Assembly: GCA_016858145.1 (NCBI GenBank) | Contig: JAEHOE010000007.1 | Span: 1,426,001 to 1,490,000, forward strand | Length of the DNA stretch: 64,000 nt | Source of the DNA: Edaphochlamys debaryana | Taxonomy: Eukaryota; Chlorophyta; Chlorophyceae; Chlamydomonadales | Direction of reading: 5' to 3' | Shown: piece by piece, positions 46,601-58,000 of the stretch | Numbering within the stretch: position 1 is the stretch's first letter | How the letters are laid out: each line of letters starts with the position of its first letter | The notes under the pieces: model-generated | Seen by the model: the letters and a program-made list of their open reading frames with translations, nothing else | Told to the model about the DNA's origin: nothing | Databases searched by the model: none | Translations under genes and position numbers: made by a program

Positions 46601-47232
46601 TCAAGCCCGACCCCGAAGCGCCACCGCCCTCCTCCGCGGCTGCCCGCTACGCCCGGGCCATGGGTGATCGGAATCTGGATGACTCATCCGATCTGGAGGA
46701 GCTCGTCCAGCGGTTCATGCTGCCGCGGGAGGGCGAGCGGCACGGCGAGACCCGCAGCGGCGCCTACCGCCCCAAGCCGGTGCAGCTCGCGGCTGCCGCG
46801 GAGCGGAACTATCCGCTCCTGTGGCCCCACCTCGTCCGCCTTCGACAGGAGGCGGAGGGCGCGGCGGAGGCGGAGGGAGCTAGGGCCAGCACCGGCGGCG
46901 GCGGGGCCGGAGAGGGCGCGGCGCGGACTGCTACGAAGCGGACGTTGCTGCAGGCGCTGCGGGTGCTGCAGGAGTTTGAGGGCATGGCCGGGGCGGAGCC
47001 GGGCCCCCGCGACACCGCCCTGGGCCGGCTCGTGCCCGCCTACGCAGCAGCGGTGGCCGCGGACCGGGGTGCTGAGGACATGGCGCCCGCGGATGTGGTG
47101 CACCTCACGGCGGAGGAGGTCGACCTGGAGGCGGCCGGCGAGGGCGAGGGCGGGGATGAGGGTGCGGATGAGGGTGCGGGGCAGGCACCCAAGCGGCGGC
47201 GGGTGGCGGTCAAGCAGGAGCCCGGGGTGTGA
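43619..47232 (+). CDS. Ankyrin-repeat protein with nuclear-type C-terminus
   Basis: Fifteen exons: 43619-43636, 43735-43860, 44030-44131, 44244-44345, 44493-44618, 44713-44802, 44898-44996, 45075-45167, 45334-45434, 45492-45642, 45717-45869, 45969-46067, 46142-46237, 46350-46460, 46579-47232; about 706 aa. The first exon is inferred from phase; ATG 43747 is the alternative start. Nearly every middle exon encodes one ankyrin repeat, for example RTPLHVAAWFGHAEVAKRLL, KTPLHEAGRDGDMIRLLL and CTPLHRAAEAGKVKVVKALL. The last exon is helical, then acidic, then KRRRVAVKQEPGV, a likely nuclear signal and sumoylation site. Ankyrin repeats bind proteins; the partner is unknown. The intron after 44131 has a GC donor (AGG|GCAAGT). 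Confidence 0.88.
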
Positions 47233-47954
47233 GTCTGTGGAGGGGGAGTGGACCGGGGCTGGTTGGGTCGGCCGCAGACCTGCCATGGGTTGTGTCTTGG
47301 TAGTACAACTCGTAGTACGGCTGGTGTTGGCGGTGGAAGGGTGGCAGGCAGGCAGTGTTCTGCGCTTGGGGCCTCGGTTGCCAATATTTAGAATGGAGTG
47401 GCCCGGCAGCTGGCGTGAAGCTGCGGCGTGGTGTGTTGCTGCGGCTCTTGCGCCGAGCCGGTGTAGAGAGCCAAGGGCTGAGGTGGAATGGCGGGGTCGA
47501 GACTCGAGAGGTATGCGCGCCAACGTACTCGTGTTACACATGGGCGAGCCATCCTGCCATCCTGCTTCCTACTTTGCATTCCCTGGACCCTGAACGAGTT
47601 CCATGGGGTACCTCCATGGCAGGGCTGTTGCGGTCCGTCTGCCCTGCTCAGCGCCTAAGTCCAGCTTCCTGTCATCAATGCAGCCCGATGAGCCCATGCG
47701 TGCATTGCCCCTTTAACCCAAAGGCGCCCATCATGCGTGAACCTGCATTCCCCTATGCAGCTAAGCCACTCCGCGTACCGCTCCTGCATACACCTACGCA
47801 ACCCCTGGATGGCCTGGAAGCCGGCCTCCCGGTTCGGCCTCCCCCCTTCCGCCCCTCCCCCAGCCTTCCGTCCACGCCCTCTCCTTGGCTCAGCCCCCCC
47901 TTCAACCCATCATCACCACCACATGCCCCATGCCCACTCGCCCCCAACCTCCGC
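47233..47954. other. Convergent 3' flanks
   Basis: Shared 3' region of the ankyrin gene (plus) and the coiled-coil gene (minus). Only a minus-strand polyadenylation motif was found. No coding signal. Confidence 0.5.
47534..47538 (-). terminator. Polyadenylation signal TGTAA, coiled-coil gene
   Basis: TTACA on the plus strand reads TGTAA for the minus-strand coiled-coil gene, 417 bp past its stop. Confidence 0.5.
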
Positions 47955-48955
47955 TCAGCCTCCCCCCTGCAGCCCCTCGATAACGGCCTTGAGCCGCTCG
48001 ATCTCCTCATTGCGGGCCAGTAGCTCCTGGTAGTGCACCCGGAACACCACTGGGGGAGAGGGGGGCAGGGGTCGGGGGGCAGGGTGACCAGGGAGCAGGG
48101 TAACCAGGGAGCATGGCCCGGGGCTGTTGGTGATGTCGCCTGCCGTAAGGCCCCGCTGCAGCGGGCCCCGCCGCACCAGCAACCACCACGCCCTGACCTT
48201 ACCCCCCCTCCCCTAGTCCCTTGCCGCTGCCCCCTCGCTGCCGAGGCCCAGCCCCTCGCCCACCTCCTCCCCGCCAGTCCTCCCCCGCCCTCTTTCCCCC
48301 ACTCCACGACACCCACCTGCGTTATTCTCCAGCTCCCGCTGAAGCTCCGCCGCCTGCGCCTGCGACTCCCGCAGGCGGGCCGCCGAGGCCGCCAGCTGCT
48401 CGTCCTTGCGCTCCAGCTCAGCCCGCAGCGCCGCCGCCTCGTTCTCCAGGCCCGCCACCTGCTTCTGCTGGGCCTGCGGGACCGGGCGAGGGTTTGTGCG
48501 GTTTAGCTGCTGGCTGCTGTATCGGTGATGCTGTGTGATTGGGCATGCTGGTAAGAGGCTGGGTTAGCGGGGAGTGTGCGCTCGCCGGCGTGGGCTCTGC
48601 CAGGAGCCCCAGCGGAAACCCCTCGTGCCCCATCCCCAGCTCCGTGGCGGTTTACGCAGGGGCCGGTGGTCTGCCTTACTTGCAGCTTTTGTTGGTACTT
48701 CGTGTGCTCCACCGCGGTGCTGTACGTGTCCTCGTCAAGGTAAACGGCGTCCTCGACCAGGGCGCGCAGGGCTGTGGCCGCCACGCGCGCATCCTCCACG
48801 CGGCCCGTTAGAGTCTCGCACCAGTCCTGCTGCGCCAGCGGTAACCGTGCGTCGTCGGATGTGTCAAGCACTGGGAGCGGGCGCATGGACAGGGCAGCGG
48901 GGCCGCCGTGGTGCCCGAAGCCGTGGCCGGGATGGCCGGGGCCCGCGTGCGCCAT
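47955..48955 (-). CDS. Small coiled-coil protein
   Basis: Three exons from ATG 48955: 48955-48680, 48473-48317, 48049-47955; 175 aa. A His/Gly/Pro-rich start is followed by a helical domain (VLDTSDDARLPLAQQDWCE, then RVEDARVAATALRALVEDAV). From about residue 80 to the end a coiled coil runs almost unbroken (KQVAGLENEAAALRAELERK, then LQRELENNAVVFRVHYQELL). The size and heptad pattern are typical of basal-body, flagellar or spindle accessory proteins, but I cannot name a family. It is divergent from the SFI1-type gene 403 bp away, which also suggests a centriolar or cytoskeletal setting; this is inference from position only. Confidence 0.75.
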
Positions 48956-49358
48956 CCCGTCGGTTCACGTCTGTAGGGCGGGGCCTCGGCGCGTGCCTAG
49001 CTAGCCGCTATGCTGTTGAGCAGTGTGCTCGTCAAGTGAAGGCCTTCAAAGGGGACTGTGCGAGAGAGATGCACAAGAAATCGTGTTGCAGAGGACCGTG
49101 CCGGTCACAACGCCTTGGCTATCTAGGCATGCAGCTCGTGACGGCTGTGAACACAGCTCTCAGCTCTCTCGTGCTCTTCTCAGGCCCCGGATCCACGGTA
49201 GTACGGCTTCCCCGCAATTTGGTGGGTCGCAGCGCCCGACGTCCACCTCGCGGGTCTATCACCCGGTGCTCACCAAACCCTTCAATTATCTCACATCCAA
49301 TGATTCATGCCATCAAGCACAAATGGACTAGTCAACGCAGTCAACACGGAGACGGGAA
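48956..49358. promoter_or_regulatory. Divergent intergenic, coiled-coil and SFI1-type genes
   Basis: 403 bp between opposite start codons, so a shared or overlapping promoter region is likely. The half near the SFI1-type gene has lower GC. No factor site can be assigned. Confidence 0.5.
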
Positions 49359-52300
49359 ATGTCGCAGCAGCGCTCCTCGCGAGCTGACGAGGAGCGCCTA
49401 AGCACTAGGTGGGTTGCTGTTTGATAGCCCTTTACAGCAGCTGTCTGGGTCTGCGTCGACCTGAGCTACCATCGGCTACCTCCTGCGCAGAGGCTCCGTG
49501 CTCAGCTCCCGCGCGTCGCCTAAGCAGCCGCCTAGCGAGTCAGGCCTCAGCCGTGACTCTAGACAGCGTAGCTCGCCCGCGGCGAGCGACCGTAGCAACC
49601 GTCCCGACCAATCGCACCACTCCTACTCGGTACGCGGAATGGTCAAGGACTCCGAGGATTTCAGCCAGGACTCACGCAGCAGAGACGGTAAGGGGTCCAG
49701 AGGGGCTGCTGAGCGGGTGGGAACCCACTCTCGGAGCCGGCCGGCCCACGCATGTCCACTGTTTGCGCCTTGGGCTGCAGGGCATCGCCGGGACAGGCGG
49801 GATCACAACGATGACGACCGCCGGCACCGCGACCGGGGTTCAGAGTCGGATGACAGCCGCAGCGACGACCAGTACTCGTCGGACTACGAGTCCGAGGAGA
49901 GTATGAGCGGCACCGGGACCTACAGCCGCAGCTATGACAGCCGGAGCCGGAGCAGTCCCACGGCCACGCACACGAGCGCGTCCCACGACGACCGGGATGA
50001 CCGGGGCAGGTGTGTCGCCCAGACCGTAAGACCCTGTCGCCTCCGCCAGCCTCCTGCCGGCCCTTCACCTGCCCCACGCTCTGCGCTCCGCTGCATTCGA
50101 CTTCCCGCATCTCTCCCGCTGTCCCGCGTGCAGGTACCAGGGGGACATCAGCGAGTGGGGGCGCAAGCGGGTTAACCCGCGGGCCAACAACAGCGAGAGC
50201 GACTACACGCTCAGCAGCGGCCTCAGCCCTCGGGGCTCGGAGGGCGATGAGCGAGCGGAGTTTGACCCGGAGGAGGCCAAGCGGGCCCTGGTGTACAATG
50301 CGGGTGGGGCCGGGTGGATGCACAAGCGGGTTGGCGCTGCACAGGATGCCCAGCTCCTAGGGTGCGTGGCAGCCAGGGCAGTGGATGGGCAGGGGTGGTC
50401 CATTCATCAGGGTGGCTGTGACGCCTGACTGGCACCGCGCCGTGTGCGCGCAGGGTTGTACGGGCGGGCCCAGACCATGCGGCGCGACGGCACCGCGCCT
50501 AAGACCATGGGCATTGCGGACGACCTGCCCAACCGCTTCGCGCTGGAGCAGCTGAGCCAGCTGGCGGGCATGGCCAGCAAGGTGCGTGGGGGCCAGGGGG
50601 CAGGCAAGGAAGCAGACACGCCACTGGCGTGCCTTCTGCTTGGCAAGGCTGTACCTTCACCCGGCCGTTTTGGGGGGAGGGGGCCAGGCAAGACTGGGAA
50701 GGCGGGGGAAGCGGCGAGCAGGCCTCTCAACGGCCGGGCTGGGCAACACGTACCCCAACAGCAATCTCCATCCAACCCGTGCCCCAGGTGCAAGCCGCCA
50801 TCGAGCACAACCGCAAGGTGTTCGCCAACCGCGTGCGCCACGAGGACCGCGCGGTCATGAAGAAGGCCTTCGACGCCTGGCGCGCGGCGCGGTTCGGGTC
50901 CATCGCCAAGCAGCAGCTGCTGCGGCGCGCCATCGCGCGGCTGCAGCGGGGGCTCATGGCGCGCGCGTTCTTCGCGTGGAAGGACAAGTTCCACCTGGTG
51001 GACAAGTACCTGGCCATGCGGAGGAAGGTAGGAAGGGCGGCGTGGGCGTGGGGGAGGGGCTGTCGGGTGCAGTGGGGTCAGATGGGAGGCAATGCTGGTC
51101 TGGGTAAACGTGCAGATGGTGGCAGTGTCGGCAAGCGGTCAACAAGTAGCCGTCTTTGGCGGGCGAAAGGACTGGCGCAGGGACGCATGGGATGCGCTTT
51201 GACGCGACCGCCTTCTGGCGGGTGTTACAATCTGGTGCCGCCGTGCCCCTCCTGCTACCATTGTGCTTAGGTCTCCGCCACCATCAACCGAGGGCGCGTC
51301 AAGCGCGCCTTCCAGGAGTGGCGCCGGCTGTGCACGGAGCGGTGGTGGAAGAACCAGCTCAACGCCCGGGACTCGCAGGTGTGGCTCTTGAAACTGGGAA
51401 CTGCTGAGACATAGCAGCCCTCGAGGCCTCGCATGGGCTCCGGTGACGTGTTAACTGTAGGTACTGCCATGGCGCCTGGAACCTATCCATGCAGTGCAGC
51501 GGGACGGCGTGTGCATGTTGACTTGGTGTCATCATCTGAGGCGTCTCCTCTGCTGGCCCCCAGATCCACGCCCTCAACATCAAAATCGAGGGCTTTGAGA
51601 AGCGCCCCATCGTCATCATCCGGCAGCGGAGGCTGCGCGCCTGCCTCTGGGTGCGTGCGTGTCAATCGGGTCCCTGGTGCCGGGTGCCTGCTGCGGCTGG
51701 CAGTGCCCTTGTTGTGCTGCGTTGGGCGCCCGTGTCGTGTCGCTTGCTCGCAGCGCTTACCTGTGCTGCTCTCGACTCGCAGGGCTGGTGGGGCCTGTCC
51801 ATAGAGCGGCGGCGCAAGCGCATGCGGCGGGAGCGGGCCATCAAGCACTGGCAAAACATGGCCTTCATCAAGGCCTGGAACTCCTGGTGCGTGGGTTGGA
51901 GCTCCGGGTTACGCCCAATGATACCACGTGGCTGGGCTCCTGCACACCGCCACGGCTCACCAGCATAGGCGTGTGGTAAAGCCAAGCCGCCGACCCACAT
52001 CCCTCGATTGCCCGTGCGGCCGCAGGGTGAGCTTCGTGGAGGAGGCCAAGCGGCGGCGCGCGATGATCCGCAAGGTCGGCGGCCGCATCAAGAACTACAA
52101 GCTGTGGCTGGCCTGGAACGCGTGGTGGTCGCACGTGGAGCGAAAGCGGGAGACCAAGAGCAAGGCCTTCCGCGCGGTGCGGCTGTGGCAGAAGACCACG
52201 CTGGCCAAGGGCTGGAACAAGTGGAAGTGGTACGTCGAGTACCGGCGCGAGTACAAGATGATCATCAACCGCTGGAAGAACCCGCTCAAGGCAAGCGCTT

Positions 52301-54352
52301 GGGGCGGTTGAGAGGAAGGAGAGGAGCTTGGAACAGAAGCTATGCGGGCGTGGGCATCAGGGCATGGCTTGGCGGGGCACCGTTAGGGTAGGGCAGCGGA
52401 AAGGGGTCAAGGCGTGGACTTGACAACCCGTGCCCTCCGCTCGCTTGCACCTCATGCTCCGTCTCTCAGGCCCGGGCGCTGCGCACGTGGGTGGCGTGGG
52501 TGGACTGGAAGAAGCGCATGCGGATCATCCTGCAGCGCGCCGCCGTGCGTCTGGCCAAGCGCTCGCTGATCATGGCGTGGGAGGCGTGGTGGCAGGCCAT
52601 CGACGACCGCAAGATCGAGGAGCAGCTCACCACCAAGGAGCAGCTCGTGGTGGGTGGGACAGGGGCAAGGGCAAGGACGCCCAGTATAGGGGCCCAGGCG
52701 CTGCGGGGATGGCGTGGGCAGGCGCTGGGGTGCCTTGCAGGCGCAGGGAACCTGTAGTACGAGTCGTAGAGTGGGGGGCAGGTGTGAGGAGGCGCGGGAA
52801 CCGGTGTGGAGGCAGGGGTGCGGCAGCTGATCGCCTGCCTGCCCCGCCCTCTGTGCCTAGGTCACGGTCAAGGAGCTGCGGGAGGAGAACGAACGGCTGC
52901 GGAGAGACAACGAGCGCTTCGTGCGGCTCATCGACTCTGGGGAGTGGGGGCGAGGCCGCGTGGCGGAGCTGCTCTCGGCAGGTGCGCGGCGGCGGGCAGG
53001 GCTACCTGCTTGGGCTGCTGATAAACTCAGGGCATTTACCGCTATGGGTGATTGAGGAAATGGGTACATGTAGTTGTGGGATGAGCTGAAAGCCACTGGC
53101 GTCGGCTGGCCCTCCCTCCGTGCATCCACACAGGCGAGATCCTCAAGGGCGAGCGCGATGCGCTGCTCAAGCTTATCCAGAGCCTGCGCCGCGAGTACGA
53201 GGCAGTGCAACACGCCAAGGTGGCGCAGGACGAGGAGATGAAGGCGCTCAAGGAGCGCATGCTGCTGGGGGTGAGCTGAGCCAGCGGGAGAGACTCTAGT
53301 GCTGGCACCGGCACTGGTGCTTCCAGGGGTTTTCAGGGCTCTGCCCATCACTTGCGCTAGCTATGCCCCGCCCGAGGACTGTGCCTCGGCACCGGCACTG
53401 CTGCTCCAAGGGGGTGTTCAGGGCTCCATCCATAACCCGTGCAGACGGCTTCGCTGCACGCGCTATGCCTCGCGCGAGAACTATACCTCGCTCCCTTGCT
53501 CTGACTGTGGCTTCTCCGTCACAGGGTGCCGCGCGCAACCGCATGCTGGTCAAGGGCGGCAGCAGCTTCAACGCGCTCGTGCGCGCCATGAAGCAGGACC
53601 TGGTGGAGGGAGGGCCCGGCGCGCAGGCGGGCGCGCGCGACCCCAACCTGCTCTACCAGGTGCGTGCGCCGCTGGGGCTGCCATCTCAACTCGCCGGGGA
53701 GGGCTGCTTGCCGCAGACGAGCTGCAAAACCCCCACCGAGTTGCCAGCACCCCGCCGGCTCCTCATACTCGCACCCAACCACCTTCTCATACCCACGTCC
53801 AGGTGGACAAGCTGTCGCTAGACCAGGTGACGGTGTTCCCGGACGGCGAGCTCAACGTGCAGGCCGTCACCTCCGTGCCGCAGTCCGCGGCCTTCACGCG
53901 GCCCATAAGCGCAGGTACGCGCGAGGGAACACCGTGTGCCGCCGCCCTGCCCTGCTTTCCCTCTCCCATCCGCACCCGCTCGTCTCTGTCGGTAACCCCG
54001 TACTTACCCTGCGTCGCTTCCTCACGCAGGCCGAGGGCTGCGCAACCCGCCCATCAACCCCAGCGCGGGGCCCGTGCAGCCCATGCGCATGCCGGCGGGC
54101 TTCATGCCGGGGGCGGGGGCTTCGCCAAGCCGGGGCCCCGCGCCGCCGCCGGGCCGGCCCCTGGCCGTCGGCTCTGCCTCTCCGGGCGGTCGACCCGTGA
54201 GCCGGGAGGAGGTGGTGGCGCGGCTGCAGAGCCTGAGCAAAGAGGAGCTAGACAGCTTCGAGGCCGCGCTGCGGGCGCAGAAGGCGGCAGGGGGCATGCG
54301 GGACCCGGGCAGGCCCGGGGGGCTGGCGTCCTCGCAGCCGTCATACCGGTGA
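49359..54352 (+). CDS. SFI1-type Trp-repeat protein (likely centrin-binding)
   Basis: Sixteen exons: 49359-49408, 49491-49687, 49781-50009, 50134-50303, 50454-50581, 50788-51027, 51271-51378, 51564-51650, 51783-51886, 52026-52290, 52470-52649, 52861-52981, 53134-53270, 53525-53659, 53803-53914, 54030-54352; 861 aa. Residues 1-258 are Ser/Arg/Asp-rich and disordered. Residues 259-586 carry basic, Trp-containing helical repeats spaced about 20-35 residues: KKAFDAWRAARF, ARAFFAWKDKF, KRAFQEWRRL, AFIKAWNSW, AKGWNKWKWYV, LRTWVAWVDW, LIMAWEAWW. A coiled coil follows (KELREENERLRRDNERF), then a Pro/Gly-rich end. This is the pattern of Sfi1 centrin-binding repeats, so a basal-body role is plausible. 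The intron after 52290 has a GC donor (AAG|GCAAGC). Confidence 0.83.
53304..53489. repeat. Intronic tandem duplication
   Basis: Two diverged copies (53304-53387 and 53388-53489) in one intron of the SFI1-type gene. Both start GGCACCGGCACTG and contain TTCAGGGCTC, with the second copy about 18 bp longer. Confidence 0.7.
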
Positions 54353-55036
54353 CGAAGCGGCGCTCCAGGAGGGGAATGGGCGAGTATAAGGTGGGCCGGC
54401 TGAGGGCGGAAGGCCATTGGATGGATGGCACGAAGGCGGCAAGGCCATGATGAGGAGGCCAGGGGGAGAGCATTGACACACAGGCCCAGCTGCAACGCGC
54501 TGGGCCCATTCGACTGCAGGCATCTGACGGTGAACGCGTGTCCATAGGCGACGGCTTCTCCAAGACTGTTGTTGTACATTGGGGGGAGGGGCGTGTGAGT
54601 GCGCTTGGCACGGGGAACCGGCTAGCCTGCGTTCTCGCCGCGTGCTCGCAGATCGCACGGGCGTGCATTGAGGTGTCCACATGCTGGGGACGTGGGGAAG
54701 GTCCCCTGCAAGGCGCCTGCTTAAGGAAAGCGGCTGGAGGTGATATATTGAGGTTCCGAGTCCGAACGCCTGGTCAGGGTCTCGGTCTGGGAGAGGCGTT
54801 TGCGCGAAGGAAGGTGCGAAGGTGTGTGGGCACCAACCGCCGCGATGTTCGAAGCAATGATCGAGACACCGAGTCACGCCACGCACACACCACAGTCACC
54901 TGCTCTACACCAGTCACCCGGTCGCCTGAAAGCGACGTTGCGGCAGCAGTTGAATCCCCCCGACCCACACGTCGACTCCAGCGCCCAACGTCAAGCTACA
55001 GTCCAACAATTAGCTCGAAGTCTATAGAGCCTGGTC
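54353..55036. other. Intergenic, no gene seen
   Basis: 3' flank of the SFI1-type gene and 5' flank of the monooxygenase gene. Open frames here lack recognisable motifs and no TGTAA was noticed. Confidence 0.5.
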
Positions 55037-58000
55037 ATGGCGTCTCTGGTGAGCCGGGGCTTGGCGCTGGGAAGCGCACAGCGAAGAGCGGCCATCGCCC
55101 GGGTCTGTCGCACAGTCGCCGCGGGCCCCGGCATAGTCCTTCAACCAACGCCAGGGAGCTGACCTGCACTTCTATGGGATGTCGCTCTTGGCGTTTAGCG
55201 AGAGCGGTCGTGCATGCCCTTCGCGCGAGCGGCACTTCGCAGCACGTCTGACGCCCCCCACCCCATCCGGTCTGTGCTCAGCCAAGGCTAGGCTAGGCAT
55301 CCTTGCTGCACTTGAGTTTTGGCGCCCTGCCACGGTGTGCACGGCCCCCCAACCGCCCGGCCATTCCTGCCATCCCGCCACCCTCCCGCGTCCCGCCCGC
55401 AGAAGCGCCGTGTGGCCATCGTTGGAGCAGGCTTCAGCGGAATTGCAGCAGCCAAGACCTTCGCTGAGTTTGGCCATGACGTCGTGCTGTACGAGCGCGG
55501 AAGGACCCTGGGAGGCATCTGGGCGCCCGACAACCACTACCCCGGTGCGTCCCGTCGTTGACAGGCCGATAGGAGCGGTCGCCGAGACAGCCGCACTGAG
55601 CAGTGGCAAGCCTCACCGCCTCCAGGAGCCTCAGCTGTGTCTATATTTGAAGGCTTGGTCAGGGCCCCTATCCCTTTCGCTTCCTGTCCCCGCCCGCTGC
55701 CGCCTTCCTTCCCCACCCCAGGACTCTGCGCCCAAAGCCCTGGCGATATCTTCCACTTCGGAGCGACCGGTGAGGCAGGAAGACAGTTCAGACCTGGGAC
55801 TTAAAGCAGCTACGCACCGTGCTGCTGTTTGCCAGACAGAACGCACGGCACTGGTATCCCGAAGCACCCCTGCGACCTCGCTCCGTCTTCACTTCCTCAC
55901 GGACCACGCCTCACCCGCCCACAGGCAGCACGCCGGCCCAGTACAAGCGGGACCAGCCCACGGCTGACGAGGTGTACAACTACCTGTGCGCCTACGCCGA
56001 GGAGTACGGCGTCATGAAGCGCATCCAGCTCCGAACCGAGGTGGGTGGGGACTCCCCGGGTCGGACCGAGCGGCCGGCCACCTGGGTGGGCCACGGCTAA
56101 GGGCCACGCAGCGGCCAGGCCGGAGGCCACCATCCTCAGCACGCGCGGCAGCCCGACGTTCCCTCGCTTGCATGGCGGGGGAGAGGCTGATTGATTGTAG
56201 CGAGGTGTGCGGCTTTGCACATGGAGCAGGGGTCGCATGGTTTGGTGACAGTCGTGCTCCGAAGCAACGTTGCTGCGCACGTGCCCAACCTGTCCAGCTC
56301 GTGAAGGCGGAGCCGAAGTACGACTCCGCCTTCCCCGCGGAGGCCGGCGGGGCGCCCGTGGGCTGGCGCCTGACGCTGCGGCGGACGGACAGCGGCAAGC
56401 AGGAGCAGGCGGAGGTGGACGTGCTGCTCATCGCGACGGGGCCCTTCTCCTCTCCCAGCAAGCCCCCAATCAAGGGTGAGTGCGGGGCTAAAAGGGCCCT
56501 ACCTGTCGGGGCCCGGCCAAACTCACCATACCATACGGACGAGCGGATGACTTTCGAGCAGGGCTGGCTGCCACGCCCGGGCGGGCCTCTGCCTCTGCCT
56601 AAGAGCTCGTGCTGCGTTGCACGCGGGATGCCACGCAGGCGCGGCGGATTTCACGGCGGGTGGCGGCGTGTTGGTCCACAGTGCTGAGCTGCAGGCGCTG
56701 GTGGCGGACCGCACCAGCGGCGGCGGCGGCGGAGCCAGCGTGTGCTCCGGAACCGACCTCGTTAAGTTCGTGGCCGGCAAGCGGGTGGTGGTGGTGGGCA
56801 ACGGCAAGAGCGGCGACGACCTGACCAACATGCTGGGGGAGGGCGGCACCGCCCAGAGCGTGAGCAGGGGCTTCCTTTGCTTAACACCTATCACACGGCC
56901 ACACACGCCACAGCCCACAGCCCTCATGCGTCAGAGGCTTGTCACAAAGCTGTCTTTGTCCAGCTGCTCAGCAGGACTCGAGCCTCGCTCGGCCTTGGCG
57001 CATGCAATAAGGGGCTGGAGAGCGCGAACCCCGCCCTCATGCGCCCGAACCCCTCCCGACCGCAGGTGACGCAGGTGTGCCGGCGGGCGCTGTGGGCCAT
57101 GCCGCTGCACGTGGCGGGGCTGCTGCACCTCAAGTACGCGCTGGGCTCGCGGCTGGGCTGCGCCTTCCTCAAACCCCTGCACGCCTTCCCGCCGGTCCTC
57201 TCCTGGATCCACGACGTGGTCAGCTGGTTCCAGTGGGTGCGTCAGGGGCAGGCAGGCGGGTAGGGGGGCGCGGCGGGGCAGGAGCCGGGTGGCCAGGAGT
57301 GAACTGGACTGCGGGCCGGGTGGAGTTCGAAGGCGGGGGTGGTGGAGGGGTCGAAGGCCAGGTGGAGGCGAGGCGCGTACCTGCCGTGACCCTCGCGCAC
57401 GCAGCAGCTAAGCTGAACTTGTGCTTGTGCTTGTGCCTCCACACCCCACCGCGCCGCAGAGAATGATTGAGAACGTGATCAAGTGAGTTGAGGGCCCCAG
57501 TCAACCTCCGGCTCCTGGGCCGGGCCCCGGGCGGAGGAGCTGCGGAAGGTTGGGAACGACGTGGTGCAACTCCTTGTGGGAGACCTCCACTGCACGTCAC
57601 ACCTTCTTGCCGGTAGTGTCGGGGGTCCGACGAATTCGTTGCTCCCCGCCCACTCTCACAGGTGGCAGCAAGGCCTGACCAAGGCCTGCAGCGTGCCCGC
57701 GGAAGGGCCCGAGAAGGCCATGGACACACGGACGCACGGTGCGCGGCAAACGAGGCCGACGCTATCCGGATCTCCGCTTCCCTGCCTGCCTTGCTGCCTC
57801 CACCCCACACGATAATGTCAACTGCTCTAGCTCACACATGCACCATCCCACGCCTGCTCGCTCACCCCCGTCCGCAGTGGAGCCGCGCAACTTCTTCGCC
57901 AACCTGCGCCGGGGCCTGTTCACGCGCCGCATGTCGGACCTGCAGGCGCTGGAGCCGGGCGCTGTGGTGCTGTCGGACGGCAGCCGGCTGGAGGCAGACG

